Positions 8,357-18,256 of a stretch of 46,255 nucleotides of DNA are shown here, one piece after another. This DNA comes from UMGS755 sp045595795 (GTDB taxonomy: Bacteria > Bacillota > Clostridia > UBA1381 > UBA9506), in assembly GCA_045595795.1 (NCBI GenBank), contig JAZOBC010000046.1:1-46255 (forward strand), read 5' to 3'. Below the pieces are notes generated by a model that was not told the origin of the DNA, searched no databases, and worked only from the letters and a program-made list of their open reading frames with translations. The position numbers and the translations under genes are program-made. How positions within the stretch are numbered: the stretch's first letter is position 1; every line of letters begins with the position of its first letter.

Positions 8357-9231
8357 AAAATAAGAATCGTATTAAACCCAGTAATGGAGACCGCTTGTTT
8401 TCTGTTATAACGTATGTTTTAATCCTTCTGTCAACGCTGATCACTCTCTATCCGCTTTTTTATGTTGTTATGGCTTCTTTTAGTGATTCCGATCTTTTAA
8501 GAGCTCATTCCGGTCTCATCTGGCGGCCTTTGGGCGGAACGCTTGAGGCTTACAGGGCAATTATTGAATATCCGAAACTATGGATGGGATTTAAAAATAC
8601 GGTGTTTGTTGTAGGCTGCGGTCTTTGTGTGAGTCTGTTTTTAACAACACTGGGTGCTTATGTTATGTCTCGTAAGAACTACTGGTTTGCAAAAGTTTTT
8701 ACCTTCCTGGTGCTTTTTACTATGTACTTTGGCGGCGGTATGATTCCTACTTATCTGAACATAAAGAGTCTGGGTCTTTATGATAGTCTTTGGAGTGTTG
8801 TTTTAATTGGCGGTTTTTCTGCTTATAACACAATCATTATGCGAACCAATTTCCAAGGCATTCCCGATTCTTTAGAAGAATCTGCTTATTTAGACGGCGC
8901 CAACGATCTGACAATTTTATGGAAAATTATTTTACCGCTGTCTTCAAACGTTATCGCTGTTATGGTTCTTTATTACGGCGTGACTTATTGGAACAGCTGG
9001 TTCTATCCGGCAATCTTCCTGCAGGATGCGACAAAGGTTCCGCTCCAGTTGGTTCTGCGTGATTTGTTGATTCAGAACCAGACGAATGCAATGATGGATG
9101 ACCGTGAACAAATTGATATAACCATTAAGTATTCCACCATTGTTGCTGCCACCCTGCCGCTCCTCTGCGTATATCCGTTCCTGCAGAAATATTTCGTTAA
9201 AGGCGTTATGATTGGTTCTGTTAAGGGTTGA
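8350..9231 (+). CDS. Sugar ABC transporter permease, YtcP/LplC type
   Basis: 293 residues. ATG at 8350 overlaps the end of the previous gene (ATGGTAA), implying translational coupling. Six predicted membrane helices, with the first at LFSVITYVLILLSTLITLYP. The EAA loop is EESAYLDGANDLTILWKIILP (about 177-197). The C-terminus ends YFVKGVMIGSVKG, the typical end of this permease family. It pairs with the LplB-type permease to form the membrane channel of an oligosaccharide importer; in related loci these carry acidic or rhamnose-containing oligosaccharides, but specificity cannot be read here. Confidence 0.92.
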   Translation: MVKNKNRIKPSNGDRLFSVITYVLILLSTLITLYPLFYVVMASFSDSDLLRAHSGLIWRPLGGTLEAYRAIIEYPKLWMGFKNTVFVVGCGLCVSLFLTTLGAYVMSRKNYWFAKVFTFLVLFTMYFGGGMIPTYLNIKSLGLYDSLWSVVLIGGFSAYNTIIMRTNFQGIPDSLEESAYLDGANDLTILWKIILPLSSNVIAVMVLYYGVTYWNSWFYPAIFLQDATKVPLQLVLRDLLIQNQTNAMMDDREQIDITIKYSTIVAATLPLLCVYPFLQKYFVKGVMIGSVKG

Positions 9232-9340
9232 TAGCGGTTTGAAGAGGACCATGACAGGAAGAAACCCGGATGAATATTGTTTTCTAGTGTGTCATCACAT
9301 GAAAAGATAAAAAATAAAAATTTTTAAAGGAGTGAAAGGT

Positions 9341-10927
9341 ATGAAAAATTCGACAAAAATGTTGAAAGCTTTGGCACTGGGGCTTGCAATTATGATGCTT
9401 CTTGCAGGCTGTGCCACAGCAACCAAGGGAAGTCTTGGTAAAGATCCGGAAATTGGTGAACCGAAATACGGTGATACCTATCCCATTGAGTCTGACACTG
9501 TTTTAACCCTCTGGACTAAAAATAAGCCGGATCCTGCTTATTTGACTCATGAGGAAACTCCGGTTCATCAGGAATTCACAAAACGTACCGGTATTGAAAC
9601 AAAGTGGCAGTTCCCGAGCGGTGATGCGAATGAAGCGTTTAATCTGATGATTGCTTCCGGCACATATCCCGATATTATTGTTCACACCTGGCTTGGCGGC
9701 GCTTACAGCCCTGCCGATGCAATCCGTGAAGGTGCCATCTATCCGATTGACAAAATTGTTGATGCTTATGCACCGGTTTACAAGTCTTATTTAGATGCTG
9801 ATCCTGAACGAGAGAAGTACTTAAAGACAGATGATGGTCAGCTCTTTGCTTTCTCCGGCATCGGCGCCAGAGATACGGCTCCGTTTATTGGTCCTATGGT
9901 TCGTGCCGACCTGCTTGAAAAGCTGAACATTAAGGACCCTGAGACGATTGACGACTGGACCGCTATGCTGAAAGCTTTTAAGGAAAACGGCATTGAATCT
10001 CCCCTGACCTACCAGGGCAACCTTATGACAGATGCTCGTTATGCTCCCTTTATTTTCGGTGCATTTAACACAGCGTGTACTTATTATATTAACGATGATG
10101 GCAAGGTTGAATACGGTCCGATGACTGACGCGTTCAAAAATGCCCTGACATTAATGCGTGATTGGGTTAATGAAGGTCTTTTGGATGAAGAGTTTGCCAG
10201 CATTGATGATGCCATTATCCATCAGAAGCTGTTAGACGGCCGTTCGGCGGTAACCCATTACTTCTTAAGCTCTGTTAAGTATTTGAATAATTCCAGCGAT
10301 AAAGGCGGCACAGGTTATTCCTTTAAGGCGTTGCCTTATCCCACAGCAACCCGCGGTCAGCAAGCTGAATTCGGTCACATGCCGGAAGCTTATGCTATCA
10401 GCGGAATCTATGATTTTGCGGCAATTACGACACAATGTAAAGATATTGAGCTTGCGGCAAAATTCCTGGACTACGGCTATACGGAAGAGGGCGGCATGCT
10501 CTGTAACTTCGGCGTTGAAGGCGTGACCTACACCATGGAGAGCGGCGACGTAGAGCTCTTAGAGCCATACAAAAGCGATTTCGGTCTGCTCGCACCGTAT
10601 TACAGACAGTGGTGTACATTAGGTGATGAACGCTTTGCTGAATTGCGTTATACAGACCCTGCACAGGCCGGTGCAAGAGAACTCTGGAAGACTAACATGA
10701 ATGCTCATGTTCTGCCAAGCATTACCCCAAGTCAGGAAGAAGCTGACGAACTGAATGAACTTTTGACAGACATTGACGACTATGCAAATGAGCAGATTCT
10801 GAAGTTTATTACCGGCAAAGCAAGTCTTGATACATATGAAGATTTTAAGGCTGAGCTCCGCCGTTTGGGTGTTGAACGTGTCATTGAGATTAGGCAAAAT
10901 CAGTTAGACCGTTTCAACAATCGTTAA
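9341..10927 (+). CDS. Lipoprotein solute-binding protein, LplA type
   Basis: About 528 residues; ATG at 9341 chosen because AAAGGAG (9326-9332) lies before it. A lipoprotein signal peptide ends in lipobox LAGC with Cys24, so the protein is anchored outside the membrane by lipid. The rest is an extracellular solute-binding family 1 protein of the large LplA type: an ATGTEWQ-like early strand (TGIETKWQF), LMIASGTYPDIIVH, LYxxDGQLFAFSG-like loop and a C-terminal YEDFKAELRRLGVER. Its length is normal for the family. It would capture oligosaccharides released by the surface enzymes encoded downstream and pass them to the two permeases upstream. Confidence 0.92.
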   Translation: MKNSTKMLKALALGLAIMMLLAGCATATKGSLGKDPEIGEPKYGDTYPIESDTVLTLWTKNKPDPAYLTHEETPVHQEFTKRTGIETKWQFPSGDANEAFNLMIASGTYPDIIVHTWLGGAYSPADAIREGAIYPIDKIVDAYAPVYKSYLDADPEREKYLKTDDGQLFAFSGIGARDTAPFIGPMVRADLLEKLNIKDPETIDDWTAMLKAFKENGIESPLTYQGNLMTDARYAPFIFGAFNTACTYYINDDGKVEYGPMTDAFKNALTLMRDWVNEGLLDEEFASIDDAIIHQKLLDGRSAVTHYFLSSVKYLNNSSDKGGTGYSFKALPYPTATRGQQAEFGHMPEAYAISGIYDFAAITTQCKDIELAAKFLDYGYTEEGGMLCNFGVEGVTYTMESGDVELLEPYKSDFGLLAPYYRQWCTLGDERFAELRYTDPAQAGARELWKTNMNAHVLPSITPSQEEADELNELLTDIDDYANEQILKFITGKASLDTYEDFKAELRRLGVERVIEIRQNQLDRFNNR

Positions 10928-11126
10928 TTTCCCTATTGCAATTTAAGCATTTTTTTAAGAAGGGCAGAGCGGCGAATGAGCAATGCTTTCTCCTGATGAG
11001 CCTGTGACGATTGCCGACAGAGGTTCCGGAGCCTGACGAAAGCCGCAAGGTTACATTTTTTAGGAAAACGCTGACGAACCGCCGGTGCGGTTTATAAATT
11101 ACTTTTAAGATAGGAGTTGTTTTAGC
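10928..11126 (+). promoter_or_regulatory. Structured, unassigned leader RNA before the LamG gene
   Basis: Clearly more structured and GC-rich than its surroundings. GCGGC (10969-10973) can pair with GCCGC (11042-11046) to close a domain. Inside, GCAAT (10980-10984) can pair with ATTGC (11010-11014), and GGTT-CCGG-AGCC (11022-11033) forms a tetraloop hairpin. CTGATGAG (10993-11000) and CGAAA (11037-11041) resemble hammerhead core words but do not assemble into a correct core. After a T-run (11055-11061) a 6-bp hairpin AACCGC-CGGT-GCGGTT (11077-11092) precedes the ribosome site. CTGACGAA occurs twice. I do not recognise a known riboswitch class. Its place between transporter and surface-protein genes suggests expression tuning inside the operon. 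Confidence 0.5.
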
Positions 11127-13844
11127 GTGAAAAGTATGAAAAAACTTATTAGCATGGTGCTGACCGTCATCATGGTTGCAGGCTGCATGGTAATTCCTAT
11201 GACTGTTAGTGCGACGATTACGAGTTTAGTAGAGCAGGATTTTTCTTCCCTTGCTACTTCCAATGATGTTAAGACCAGTCTGACAACTTTAGCTACTTTG
11301 CCTTGGACTGTAAATGCTTCTACAACCAGCACTTATTCAAGTGTTGATCGTGGTGATGCTAATGGCACGGCTTTAAAGTGGGACATTGCACAATCAGCTT
11401 ATAATTGGTCCGTAACCAACACGATGACTTTACCGACAATATTGGTAAACGAGGAGCCGGCGGGAACACAGGTTTGGTTCTCCTTTGATTTTGAGATCCC
11501 GACAGTCGATGGACGTTATGACATAATGCTGTATCCTGCACAATCATCGAGCAATGGGGCTAATCCGGTTTGGATTTACGATTTACCCAATGCTGCTTCT
11601 AAACCGTCCTTTGGTGGACGTTCCGGAGAAGCTAATGCAATAGCAGGCACAGTGGACATTACCGGAAACGGCTGGCATACAATTGAAGTTTGTCAGGAAA
11701 AGGTTAATGGAGAAAATAACATTATAGATTTAACGATATATTTAGATGGTGTAAAAGTTATGACAAGAGAAGATCTTGTGCCGCACAAATGGCTACCTTA
11801 TTCGGTGGCTTATCTCCATGCCGGCTTTAACTATACTGCCAGCTCTATTTCTTATGACAACTTCAAGAACTTCAAATGTCATGCAGGCGATCATACACCT
11901 GATACACCTGATGAGCCTGACGTACCGATAATTCCCGAAGTTCCTGCTGAATATGAAGTGATTGGCACCTTTGATGATGCAGATGAATGGATTGCGGATA
12001 CAGGTAGCTCTAGCATAGATAGTAACCTTAGCGACGCACCCGGTAGCTATGGAAAAGCTGCAGACGATACAGTTGTTCGCCTTGCATATGCTGCAGGCGA
12101 AGCAATTATAGATACTTCTTATAGAAATCAAATCAATGTAAGTAAGTACTTTGCTGTCGGTTTGGCTCCGGATGAAAAGAGAGACATTCTTGTCAGCTTC
12201 GATATGAAGAATGAGGATGCGAATCTGGACAGACAGTTCTTATACAAGCAAAATGGTAGTATTAAATCTTTCTATGTTGCTAGTTATAACAACGTATATG
12301 ACGTTATTCCGGTGAATCAGTGGAATCACTATGATATGCGCTTCACCGAGACAACTGCCGAATTGTATATTAATGGTTATTTAGTCAAATCGCAAGCATT
12401 CAGCGGTACCCTTACCGAGGTTGCGCCTCTGCTGATTCAGAGACAAAACTTAGAGACGGCTCCGGCTTTTGCATCTGAATTTGATAATTTGGTGATTGCA
12501 TGGAGTCCCGTTGAAGAAAGTCTGGAAAGAATTCAGGCTCCTCAGAAGATTTACAGACATTTTGACTTTAGCGATGTAGTCAGCAATGCAACCGCCTATG
12601 CAATTGATAATGGAACGTCACCGATTGTGTTGGCACCGGCGATGGAATTCCATGGTGTAACTTCTTCTGTAGAAAATCCTTCCGTTATCAGCGGTTTTGC
12701 AGGAAAAGCAGCTGATGATAAAATCATGAAGTTCTATGCAAATGCAAACACCGGCACCTATAAGCATGTTGGTTATTCCTCTCAGTATAAAAACGGAACC
12801 GGCGTATCTACACCGAAATCTGCCATTACACAAACTTGGGGCAGAACAGAATTAGAACCCGGTTCTACAGTCCGCGGTGGCGTATCCATTATGCTCGATG
12901 AAAGCTCCTTGGCTTCCGGTATGGTAGGTTCCCGTCGTGCTGTTGTTTTGGCTGTGTACCCTGCCGGCGCTTCTGCTCCGTTCACGCAGTTAGATGTTCA
13001 GTTTAGCACGGATAAAATTGCTCTTAAAGCCGGTGTAAAGGCTGAGCATGAGGCTGTGGCCGGTGCACCTGCCATCAACAAATGGTACAGAGTGGATTAT
13101 GTTTTAAATGTTGCTGATAACAAAGGCGGTACCAATACGGTTGATTTCTACTTAGACGGTAAACTCTTAACAGAAGAACCCCTGGTCGTCAACTATGACA
13201 GTGCTGAAGGCTTGGCAAACACCACCCCGGCAGGCAGAATTGCACTCTATGTCATTGATACGGGTGCTGCTCCGGTCTATGTAGATGATTTTGTTTATGA
13301 ATACATCCCTGCCGGCTTAGAAACAAAATTAGAAGCTCTTGATAAGACCATTGCTCTGCCGAATGATGCTGATGAGTCGGTTGTTTTAGCAAACGGTAAC
13401 ATCATTCTGATGGATGCTGCTACTTCTGCCGTAACCGCAGATGGCCTGAACGCTAAACTTTGCCCCAACACACCGGTTAGCCTGGTGGATGCTAGTGGTG
13501 CTGCTGTAACCAGCGGTCCGGCGGCAGGTAACTATGCTTACTTAAGCCGTGGCGTTCTCCCCGGAATCTTCTACAAGGTTTCTGACCTGGATGTTGCTAT
13601 TGACGGCAAGGAAGTAACCGCAACGCTGCCTTATGCGGCAGATGAAGAAGTTGTGATGTTTGTTGCACTTTATAAAGATGGAGAACAACTCGAATTATTA
13701 ACATGCAAGAGCGATACGGCTGCAGACGGAAAGCTGGAGGTTACCGTTTCTGATGATGAAGCAACCTCTTATAAGGTATTCCTTTGGAAGAGTGAAGCAA
13801 CTATGATGCCTTTCTATGCAGCAGCTGAAGGCTCTCTGGACTAA
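11127..13844 (+). CDS. Secreted triple LamG-like protein of unknown function
   Basis: 905 residues. GTG at 11127 is preferred over ATG 11136 because AGGAG (11112-11116) is ten bases before it. A signal peptide ends near VSA (about residue 29). Three concanavalin/LamG-like modules follow, each ending in a strand such as ISYDNFKNF (about 240), EFDNLVIAW (about 455) and VYVDDFVYEY (about 725), with the repeated pattern KWYRVDYVLNV...VDFYLDGKLL typical of LamG jelly rolls. The last 160 residues look like an Ig-like cell-surface domain. There is no SLH or sortase signal and no visible catalytic site. The modules suggest glycan binding outside the cell. A Pro/Asp-rich hinge (DTPDEPDVPIIPEVP) separates modules one and two. 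Confidence 0.65.
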   Translation: MKSMKKLISMVLTVIMVAGCMVIPMTVSATITSLVEQDFSSLATSNDVKTSLTTLATLPWTVNASTTSTYSSVDRGDANGTALKWDIAQSAYNWSVTNTMTLPTILVNEEPAGTQVWFSFDFEIPTVDGRYDIMLYPAQSSSNGANPVWIYDLPNAASKPSFGGRSGEANAIAGTVDITGNGWHTIEVCQEKVNGENNIIDLTIYLDGVKVMTREDLVPHKWLPYSVAYLHAGFNYTASSISYDNFKNFKCHAGDHTPDTPDEPDVPIIPEVPAEYEVIGTFDDADEWIADTGSSSIDSNLSDAPGSYGKAADDTVVRLAYAAGEAIIDTSYRNQINVSKYFAVGLAPDEKRDILVSFDMKNEDANLDRQFLYKQNGSIKSFYVASYNNVYDVIPVNQWNHYDMRFTETTAELYINGYLVKSQAFSGTLTEVAPLLIQRQNLETAPAFASEFDNLVIAWSPVEESLERIQAPQKIYRHFDFSDVVSNATAYAIDNGTSPIVLAPAMEFHGVTSSVENPSVISGFAGKAADDKIMKFYANANTGTYKHVGYSSQYKNGTGVSTPKSAITQTWGRTELEPGSTVRGGVSIMLDESSLASGMVGSRRAVVLAVYPAGASAPFTQLDVQFSTDKIALKAGVKAEHEAVAGAPAINKWYRVDYVLNVADNKGGTNTVDFYLDGKLLTEEPLVVNYDSAEGLANTTPAGRIALYVIDTGAAPVYVDDFVYEYIPAGLETKLEALDKTIALPNDADESVVLANGNIILMDAATSAVTADGLNAKLCPNTPVSLVDASGAAVTSGPAAGNYAYLSRGVLPGIFYKVSDLDVAIDGKEVTATLPYAADEEVVMFVALYKDGEQLELLTCKSDTAADGKLEVTVSDDEATSYKVFLWKSEATMMPFYAAAEGSLD

Positions 13845-13871
13845 GTTATAAGGCGATTATAAGCAAATAGC

Positions 13872-13907
13872 AGCACAAATAAGAGAGATTTTTCTCTCTT
13901 ATTTGTG
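13872..13907 (+). repeat. Perfect 16-bp hairpin between LamG and SLH genes
   Basis: GCACAAATAAGAGAGA (13872-13887), loop of four T, and the exact complement to 13907. No T-run follows, so it is probably a transcript-processing or stabilising hairpin, or a leaky terminator. A second small hairpin, AACGCTT/AAGCGTT (13937-13959), lies just before the next ribosome site. Confidence 0.65.
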
Positions 13908-13975
13908 CCTTAGAGAAAATTTTACAAGTTTTGTACAACGCTTTTTCAAACTAAGCGTTATACGGGGGTATATAA

Positions 13976-15631
13976 ATGAAGAAATATGTAGCAATTTTAC
14001 TTGCCTTGGTGCTGACGTTGGCTATTGTGGCTTTTCCGGCGGCTGCAGAGAGCTTTGTTGCAACCAGCAGTCTGATGGAAGATACACTGACAGTATCGGG
14101 AACCGGTGCAAGCGGTCTGGTTTCTGTTCTGATTCTGGATGAAAACCAGAGTGTTGATGCTCTCGGTCACTCCAACATGCCTGCGTTGATGAGAGCAACA
14201 CTGGCAGATACAAGCGGTACATTTACGATACCGTTTGTTCTTTATGCCGGCTTGACAACAGGACGTTATAAGGTCTACGCTGTAAATGGAGCAAACAACT
14301 GGATATCCCCTTCTTTTGTGTATGTAAATCCCAGAGAATTGGCATCGTTGTCTTCTGAGGTTAATTTTGCAGCAAGTGATGCAGCCATTAAAACTTTGCT
14401 GGAGCCCTTCCAGGTTGTGCTTCAGATGCCTGATTTAGATTTTACCGCAGACTATCTTTTCAAAATTCGTCCGTCGGCAGGCTATACACAAGAAGGTCTT
14501 AATACGGAAATTCAGCGTTCGGCAGCTCTCTATCTTTTGAGCCGGGGCGAAACGATTGAGGCTTTAACACCTTATAAGAATTATCTGAAAGATGCCGAGC
14601 TGGAGATTGACTGCTTTGAGCAGTATAAAAACCTGGGGGATTCTGCTAAGACTGACTATTTATCAAAGGTTTCTGTCATGAACTTAAAAACGGCAACAGC
14701 TTTGGCAGATGTCTATGGCGTCGGTGTTGTCTCAAGCGTTTTGTATGCTGACTCCTGGCAGAGTTTACGCAGCAGTCTCTTTGGCGGAGAAGCGGCAAAC
14801 GGTTTCTTTACAAAGAAAATTGCCGAGGGAACGAAATATGGCGATTTAGCATATCCCGATACGGTTTTCCAGGAATTATACAGACAGAAAAACAGTCTGA
14901 CAGATATGAACATTCTGAAACAGAAATTCAGCGAAACTGCTCAGACATTATACAATGGAGAAAATGAAGAAGTTAATCTCAATCGTGGCAGCGGTGGCGG
15001 TGGCGGTTCTGTGATTTGGGGAGCCGATGTCGGTAATCTGATTGAACCCGAGGTATCAGAAAAACTGCCGGTTGAAAATAAGCCGATTCAAACTACAGGT
15101 TTTCATGATGTGACCGGTCACTGGGCAGAAGAAAAAATCAAACAGCTGGTGAGTCTGGGTGTTGTCAGCGGCTATCCCGACGGCGGATTCTATCCTGAAA
15201 ATGCCGTTACAAGAGCTGAATTTGTTAAAATGCTTTGTCAGCTGTTTGACTTAGATGCAACAGCTGATGCAGGCTTTTCTGATGTTTCTGCCGGGGATTG
15301 GTTTGCACCTTATGTTTCGGCGGCGAAAACAGTCGGTTTGGTTCAGGGCGATACAGAAAACTGTTTCAACCCAAACAAAGCTGTCAGCAGACAGGATGCG
15401 GCAGTCATGCTGAGCCGTTTCTTGCAGCTTGAGGGTGTAGATGCCTCAGCATTTAGTGATAAAAGCTCTATTTCAGATTATGCTGCCGCTCATGTCGGAG
15501 CACTTCATGCTGCCGGCTTGATCAACGGTATGGAAGATGGTAGTTTTCAGCCTTTAGAAAAAACAACAAGAGCTCAGGCGGCTGTTATGCTCTTAAATTG
15601 TAAGAACCGGCAGGGAGGTGCCAACAAATGA
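13976..15631 (+). CDS. Secreted SLH-domain surface protein (C-terminal SLH)
   Basis: 551 residues with a clear signal peptide (MKKYVAILLALVLTLAIVAF, cleavage near AAA-ES). Residues about 30-115 form a beta-sandwich-like domain; the middle (about 125-340) is mostly helical and unrecognised. A Gly-rich linker (GSGGGGGS, near 341) leads to three SLH domains from about 377 to 545, marked by WAEEKIKQLVSLGVVSGYPDG, TRAEFVKML, SRQDAAVML and TRAQAAVML. SLH domains bind pyruvylated secondary wall polymer, so the protein sits in the cell wall. It overlaps the start of the next SLH gene by four bases (ATGA), so the two are probably made together as parts of one surface assembly. GGGGGT stands before the start. 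Confidence 0.85.
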   Translation: MKKYVAILLALVLTLAIVAFPAAAESFVATSSLMEDTLTVSGTGASGLVSVLILDENQSVDALGHSNMPALMRATLADTSGTFTIPFVLYAGLTTGRYKVYAVNGANNWISPSFVYVNPRELASLSSEVNFAASDAAIKTLLEPFQVVLQMPDLDFTADYLFKIRPSAGYTQEGLNTEIQRSAALYLLSRGETIEALTPYKNYLKDAELEIDCFEQYKNLGDSAKTDYLSKVSVMNLKTATALADVYGVGVVSSVLYADSWQSLRSSLFGGEAANGFFTKKIAEGTKYGDLAYPDTVFQELYRQKNSLTDMNILKQKFSETAQTLYNGENEEVNLNRGSGGGGGSVIWGADVGNLIEPEVSEKLPVENKPIQTTGFHDVTGHWAEEKIKQLVSLGVVSGYPDGGFYPENAVTRAEFVKMLCQLFDLDATADAGFSDVSAGDWFAPYVSAAKTVGLVQGDTENCFNPNKAVSRQDAAVMLSRFLQLEGVDASAFSDKSSISDYAAAHVGALHAAGLINGMEDGSFQPLEKTTRAQAAVMLLNCKNRQGGANK

Positions 15632-18240
15632 AACGTCTTTTAAACATCTTTTTAATCTTAACTGTTTGCATTATGTCGGTGCTTCCGGTTATGCCGACGG
15701 CTTATGCAGCAGAAAGTGCCGGCAATGACCTGATATCTTATTTGACAGATGGTATCACGTTTTCTGCTGACGGTGTTACCCGTGCTGAGTTTGCTGCCGG
15801 TCTGATTCGTCTGGCATATGAAAAAGTGCCGGGAACTTCTTCAGCATCCTTCAGTGATGTAACACTGGCTCACACCTATGCACCGGAAATTTATACAGCG
15901 TTGTCCAAGGGTCTTATTTCTCCGGGAGAAAAATTTAATCCTGATGAAAAAATTACCTATGCGCAGGCAATGAAAATGGCGGTTAGTATGCTGGGTTATG
16001 GTACTCTGGCGCAAAGTACGGGCGGTTATCCCGCAGGCTATTTTTCCTATGGTCAAAGAGCCGGCGTCAGCATAAAGGATAAGGGAAGTAATGACTTTTT
16101 GACTTCAAGCGAAGCTGTTTTGCTCCTTTCGAAGGTTGCTGAAGCAGATATGCTTGCTGTTTCCGAGCTGGGAACCTATATGCAAATTAAAAATTCCACA
16201 ATTTTGTCAGATGTTCGCGGCATTTTCAAGACCAGCGGTGTTATTACGGCAAATACATATTCCTCTCTTTATAGTGCAGACGGCGCGGTAAAAAAAGGTT
16301 TTGTTCTTGGAACCGAGAGCTTTTCAGGAACTGTTCCCGGTGGTCTTTTGGGTTATCATGTCGTTGTTTATTATCAGGAAAATGATAATGGCGATAAAGA
16401 GGCGTGCGTTGTAACACCCCGTAACAATGAGGTTGTAACGCTCTTAGGTCGTGAGTGCGATCCGATTCGCGGAAACACCTTAACCGATGTTGAGGGTGAT
16501 GATTACAAAATCGACCCTGCTTACAACTTAATTTATAACGGAAAAGCCTATTCCAAAAATGACGGCAAGAAGTTTTTAAATGGAGCTGACGTTAAACTGA
16601 CGTTGGTTGATGCCGGTGAGGACGGTGTTTTTGAAACTATTTTCGTTGAAGAAGCCGCTTACATGAAGGTTTCCCGTATTGAAAACGGTATCGGCGGTAT
16701 GGCGCTTTATGACAACGAAACAAAAAACAGTATGGTCAGCCTGTTCGGTGAAGTTGAATATGAGATTTATGCCGACGGCGAAAATGGTCTGACGGAAATC
16801 TCCTTTGACAATATATCCATCGGCAGCTTAGTTGCATCCTATTCTTCCGAGGATAAAAAACTGGTGAAGCTGGTTCTCTGCAATAAGCGTGTCACCGGTG
16901 CAGTTACATCCTTGTCCAAAACTGAGAAAACGGTTACCATTGGAGAAGAGAAATATTATGTGAACGATACTCTGGATTCCATCTGGGGCAGCATCGCTTT
17001 GGGTGTAGAACAGGAATATCTCCTGGATGAATCCGGCAGGATTACGGCTATCGGCGTTGCTTCCTCCGCTGCTCAATATGGCTGGATTGTTGCGGCAAAG
17101 AACGGCAGCAACAGCGGTATCAGCACCAAGATTCTTTTAAAGATTTTTACCCAGTCGGGCGAAATGGAGATTCTGCCTTTGGCTGACCGTGTTTTAATTG
17201 ATGGTGTTTCTACACCTCTTAATTCTCTGAGCGAAGATACCTTTAACAACCTGACTGACGACATGCGCCTGGTGCGCTTCAAAAAGAACACCGCAGAAGA
17301 GCCGAAGGTTATTATGATAGACTATCCGACAACGGCAACTCCCGGTAGCTATGTCTACATGGAAAAATCAGAGAATACCGACGATGCCTTGATCAGAAAC
17401 CGTGGTTTTGAAACTCTGAAATTTGAGGGAACGACAGTTGGCCGTTATGATAGCAGTGACGGCAGAACCTTTGGTTACTATCATTTAGACGGCGGCTGCA
17501 CCATGTTCTGTATTCCTGCGCAGAGTAGCCGTCGTGATGATGACAAGAACTATGTGATCGGTACCGATGGTATTCAGGGGGGTTACCAATACTCCTTTGC
17601 GGCTTACGACATGGATGTATACGCTGTTCCCGGTGCTGTTGTAGCTCTCACTAATTCACTGCCGACGGCGGTTAATGATAAAACCACCTTTGGTATTGTT
17701 GAATCGGTTGAAACCACAGTCAATGAAGATAATGAGCAGATACCGATTGTTTACCTGGCGGTTCAGGGAAAAATCGTTCCTTATTATCTGGACAAAGAAA
17801 TCGTGTCTGTGGCATCTACCTTATCGCCCGGTGACTGTATTCGTTTTAATTCCTTTAAGAAAGGCTATATTAATGCTGTTTTAAAGGATTACGATTTCAG
17901 CGACAATCAGGCAATTAAAAATAGTCCTCGTGGTGCAGCGTATGGTCACCTGGATGCAGGTTGGATTTACAGCATCAACAACCGACATATCAACCTGATG
18001 CCCGAGGGCAAGACAACGGGTCTGAGCAGCAATGACATCATTGCACTGAATTATGCCGGCCAGGTAACATATGTATATGTTAAGCCGGCAACAGAATCCA
18101 AGCCTGCCAAGATTAACATCTGTTTCGAGCCTCAGCAGGAGGTCAGAGACTACGTAACCAGCGGACAGCAGGCAGACAGAGCCGTTGTGTATGGTGCCTA
18201 CAACAATATTACCAATGTTGTTATTTATCGCTTTAACTAA
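15628..18240 (+). CDS. Large secreted SLH protein (N-terminal SLH), beta-rich body of unknown function
   Basis: 870 residues with signal peptide ending near AYA-AES (about 28). SLH repeats lie at the N-terminus (about 38-175: TRAEFAAGLIRLA, FNPDEKITYAQAMKMAVSMLGY, FLTSSEAVLLLSKV). The remaining roughly 690 residues are beta-rich with recurring VTGAVTSLSKTEKTVTIGE-like and YxxDESGRITAIG-like strands, and no catalytic signature that I know. Proteins of this architecture occur beside secreted polysaccharide lyases in Clostridia and Paenibacillus-type loci, which suggests a wall-anchored scaffold or glycan-binding protein. Start ATG overlaps the stop of the upstream SLH gene. No known family beyond SLH is claimed. 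Confidence 0.75.
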   Translation: MKRLLNIFLILTVCIMSVLPVMPTAYAAESAGNDLISYLTDGITFSADGVTRAEFAAGLIRLAYEKVPGTSSASFSDVTLAHTYAPEIYTALSKGLISPGEKFNPDEKITYAQAMKMAVSMLGYGTLAQSTGGYPAGYFSYGQRAGVSIKDKGSNDFLTSSEAVLLLSKVAEADMLAVSELGTYMQIKNSTILSDVRGIFKTSGVITANTYSSLYSADGAVKKGFVLGTESFSGTVPGGLLGYHVVVYYQENDNGDKEACVVTPRNNEVVTLLGRECDPIRGNTLTDVEGDDYKIDPAYNLIYNGKAYSKNDGKKFLNGADVKLTLVDAGEDGVFETIFVEEAAYMKVSRIENGIGGMALYDNETKNSMVSLFGEVEYEIYADGENGLTEISFDNISIGSLVASYSSEDKKLVKLVLCNKRVTGAVTSLSKTEKTVTIGEEKYYVNDTLDSIWGSIALGVEQEYLLDESGRITAIGVASSAAQYGWIVAAKNGSNSGISTKILLKIFTQSGEMEILPLADRVLIDGVSTPLNSLSEDTFNNLTDDMRLVRFKKNTAEEPKVIMIDYPTTATPGSYVYMEKSENTDDALIRNRGFETLKFEGTTVGRYDSSDGRTFGYYHLDGGCTMFCIPAQSSRRDDDKNYVIGTDGIQGGYQYSFAAYDMDVYAVPGAVVALTNSLPTAVNDKTTFGIVESVETTVNEDNEQIPIVYLAVQGKIVPYYLDKEIVSVASTLSPGDCIRFNSFKKGYINAVLKDYDFSDNQAIKNSPRGAAYGHLDAGWIYSINNRHINLMPEGKTTGLSSNDIIALNYAGQVTYVYVKPATESKPAKINICFEPQQEVRDYVTSGQQADRAVVYGAYNNITNVVIYRFN

Positions 18241-18256
18241 ACCGGAGGTGAATGCA

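Noticed and set aside
10993..11041. Hammerhead ribozyme suggested by CTGATGAG and CGAAA
   Set aside because: Stem II does not form between these words beyond the first pair, and neither a type I nor type III arrangement gives a proper stem I or a correct cleavage site.
13872..13907. Rho-independent terminator splitting the glycan operon
   Set aside because: The stem is perfect, but no T-run follows, so complete termination is doubtful; it is listed as a hairpin.
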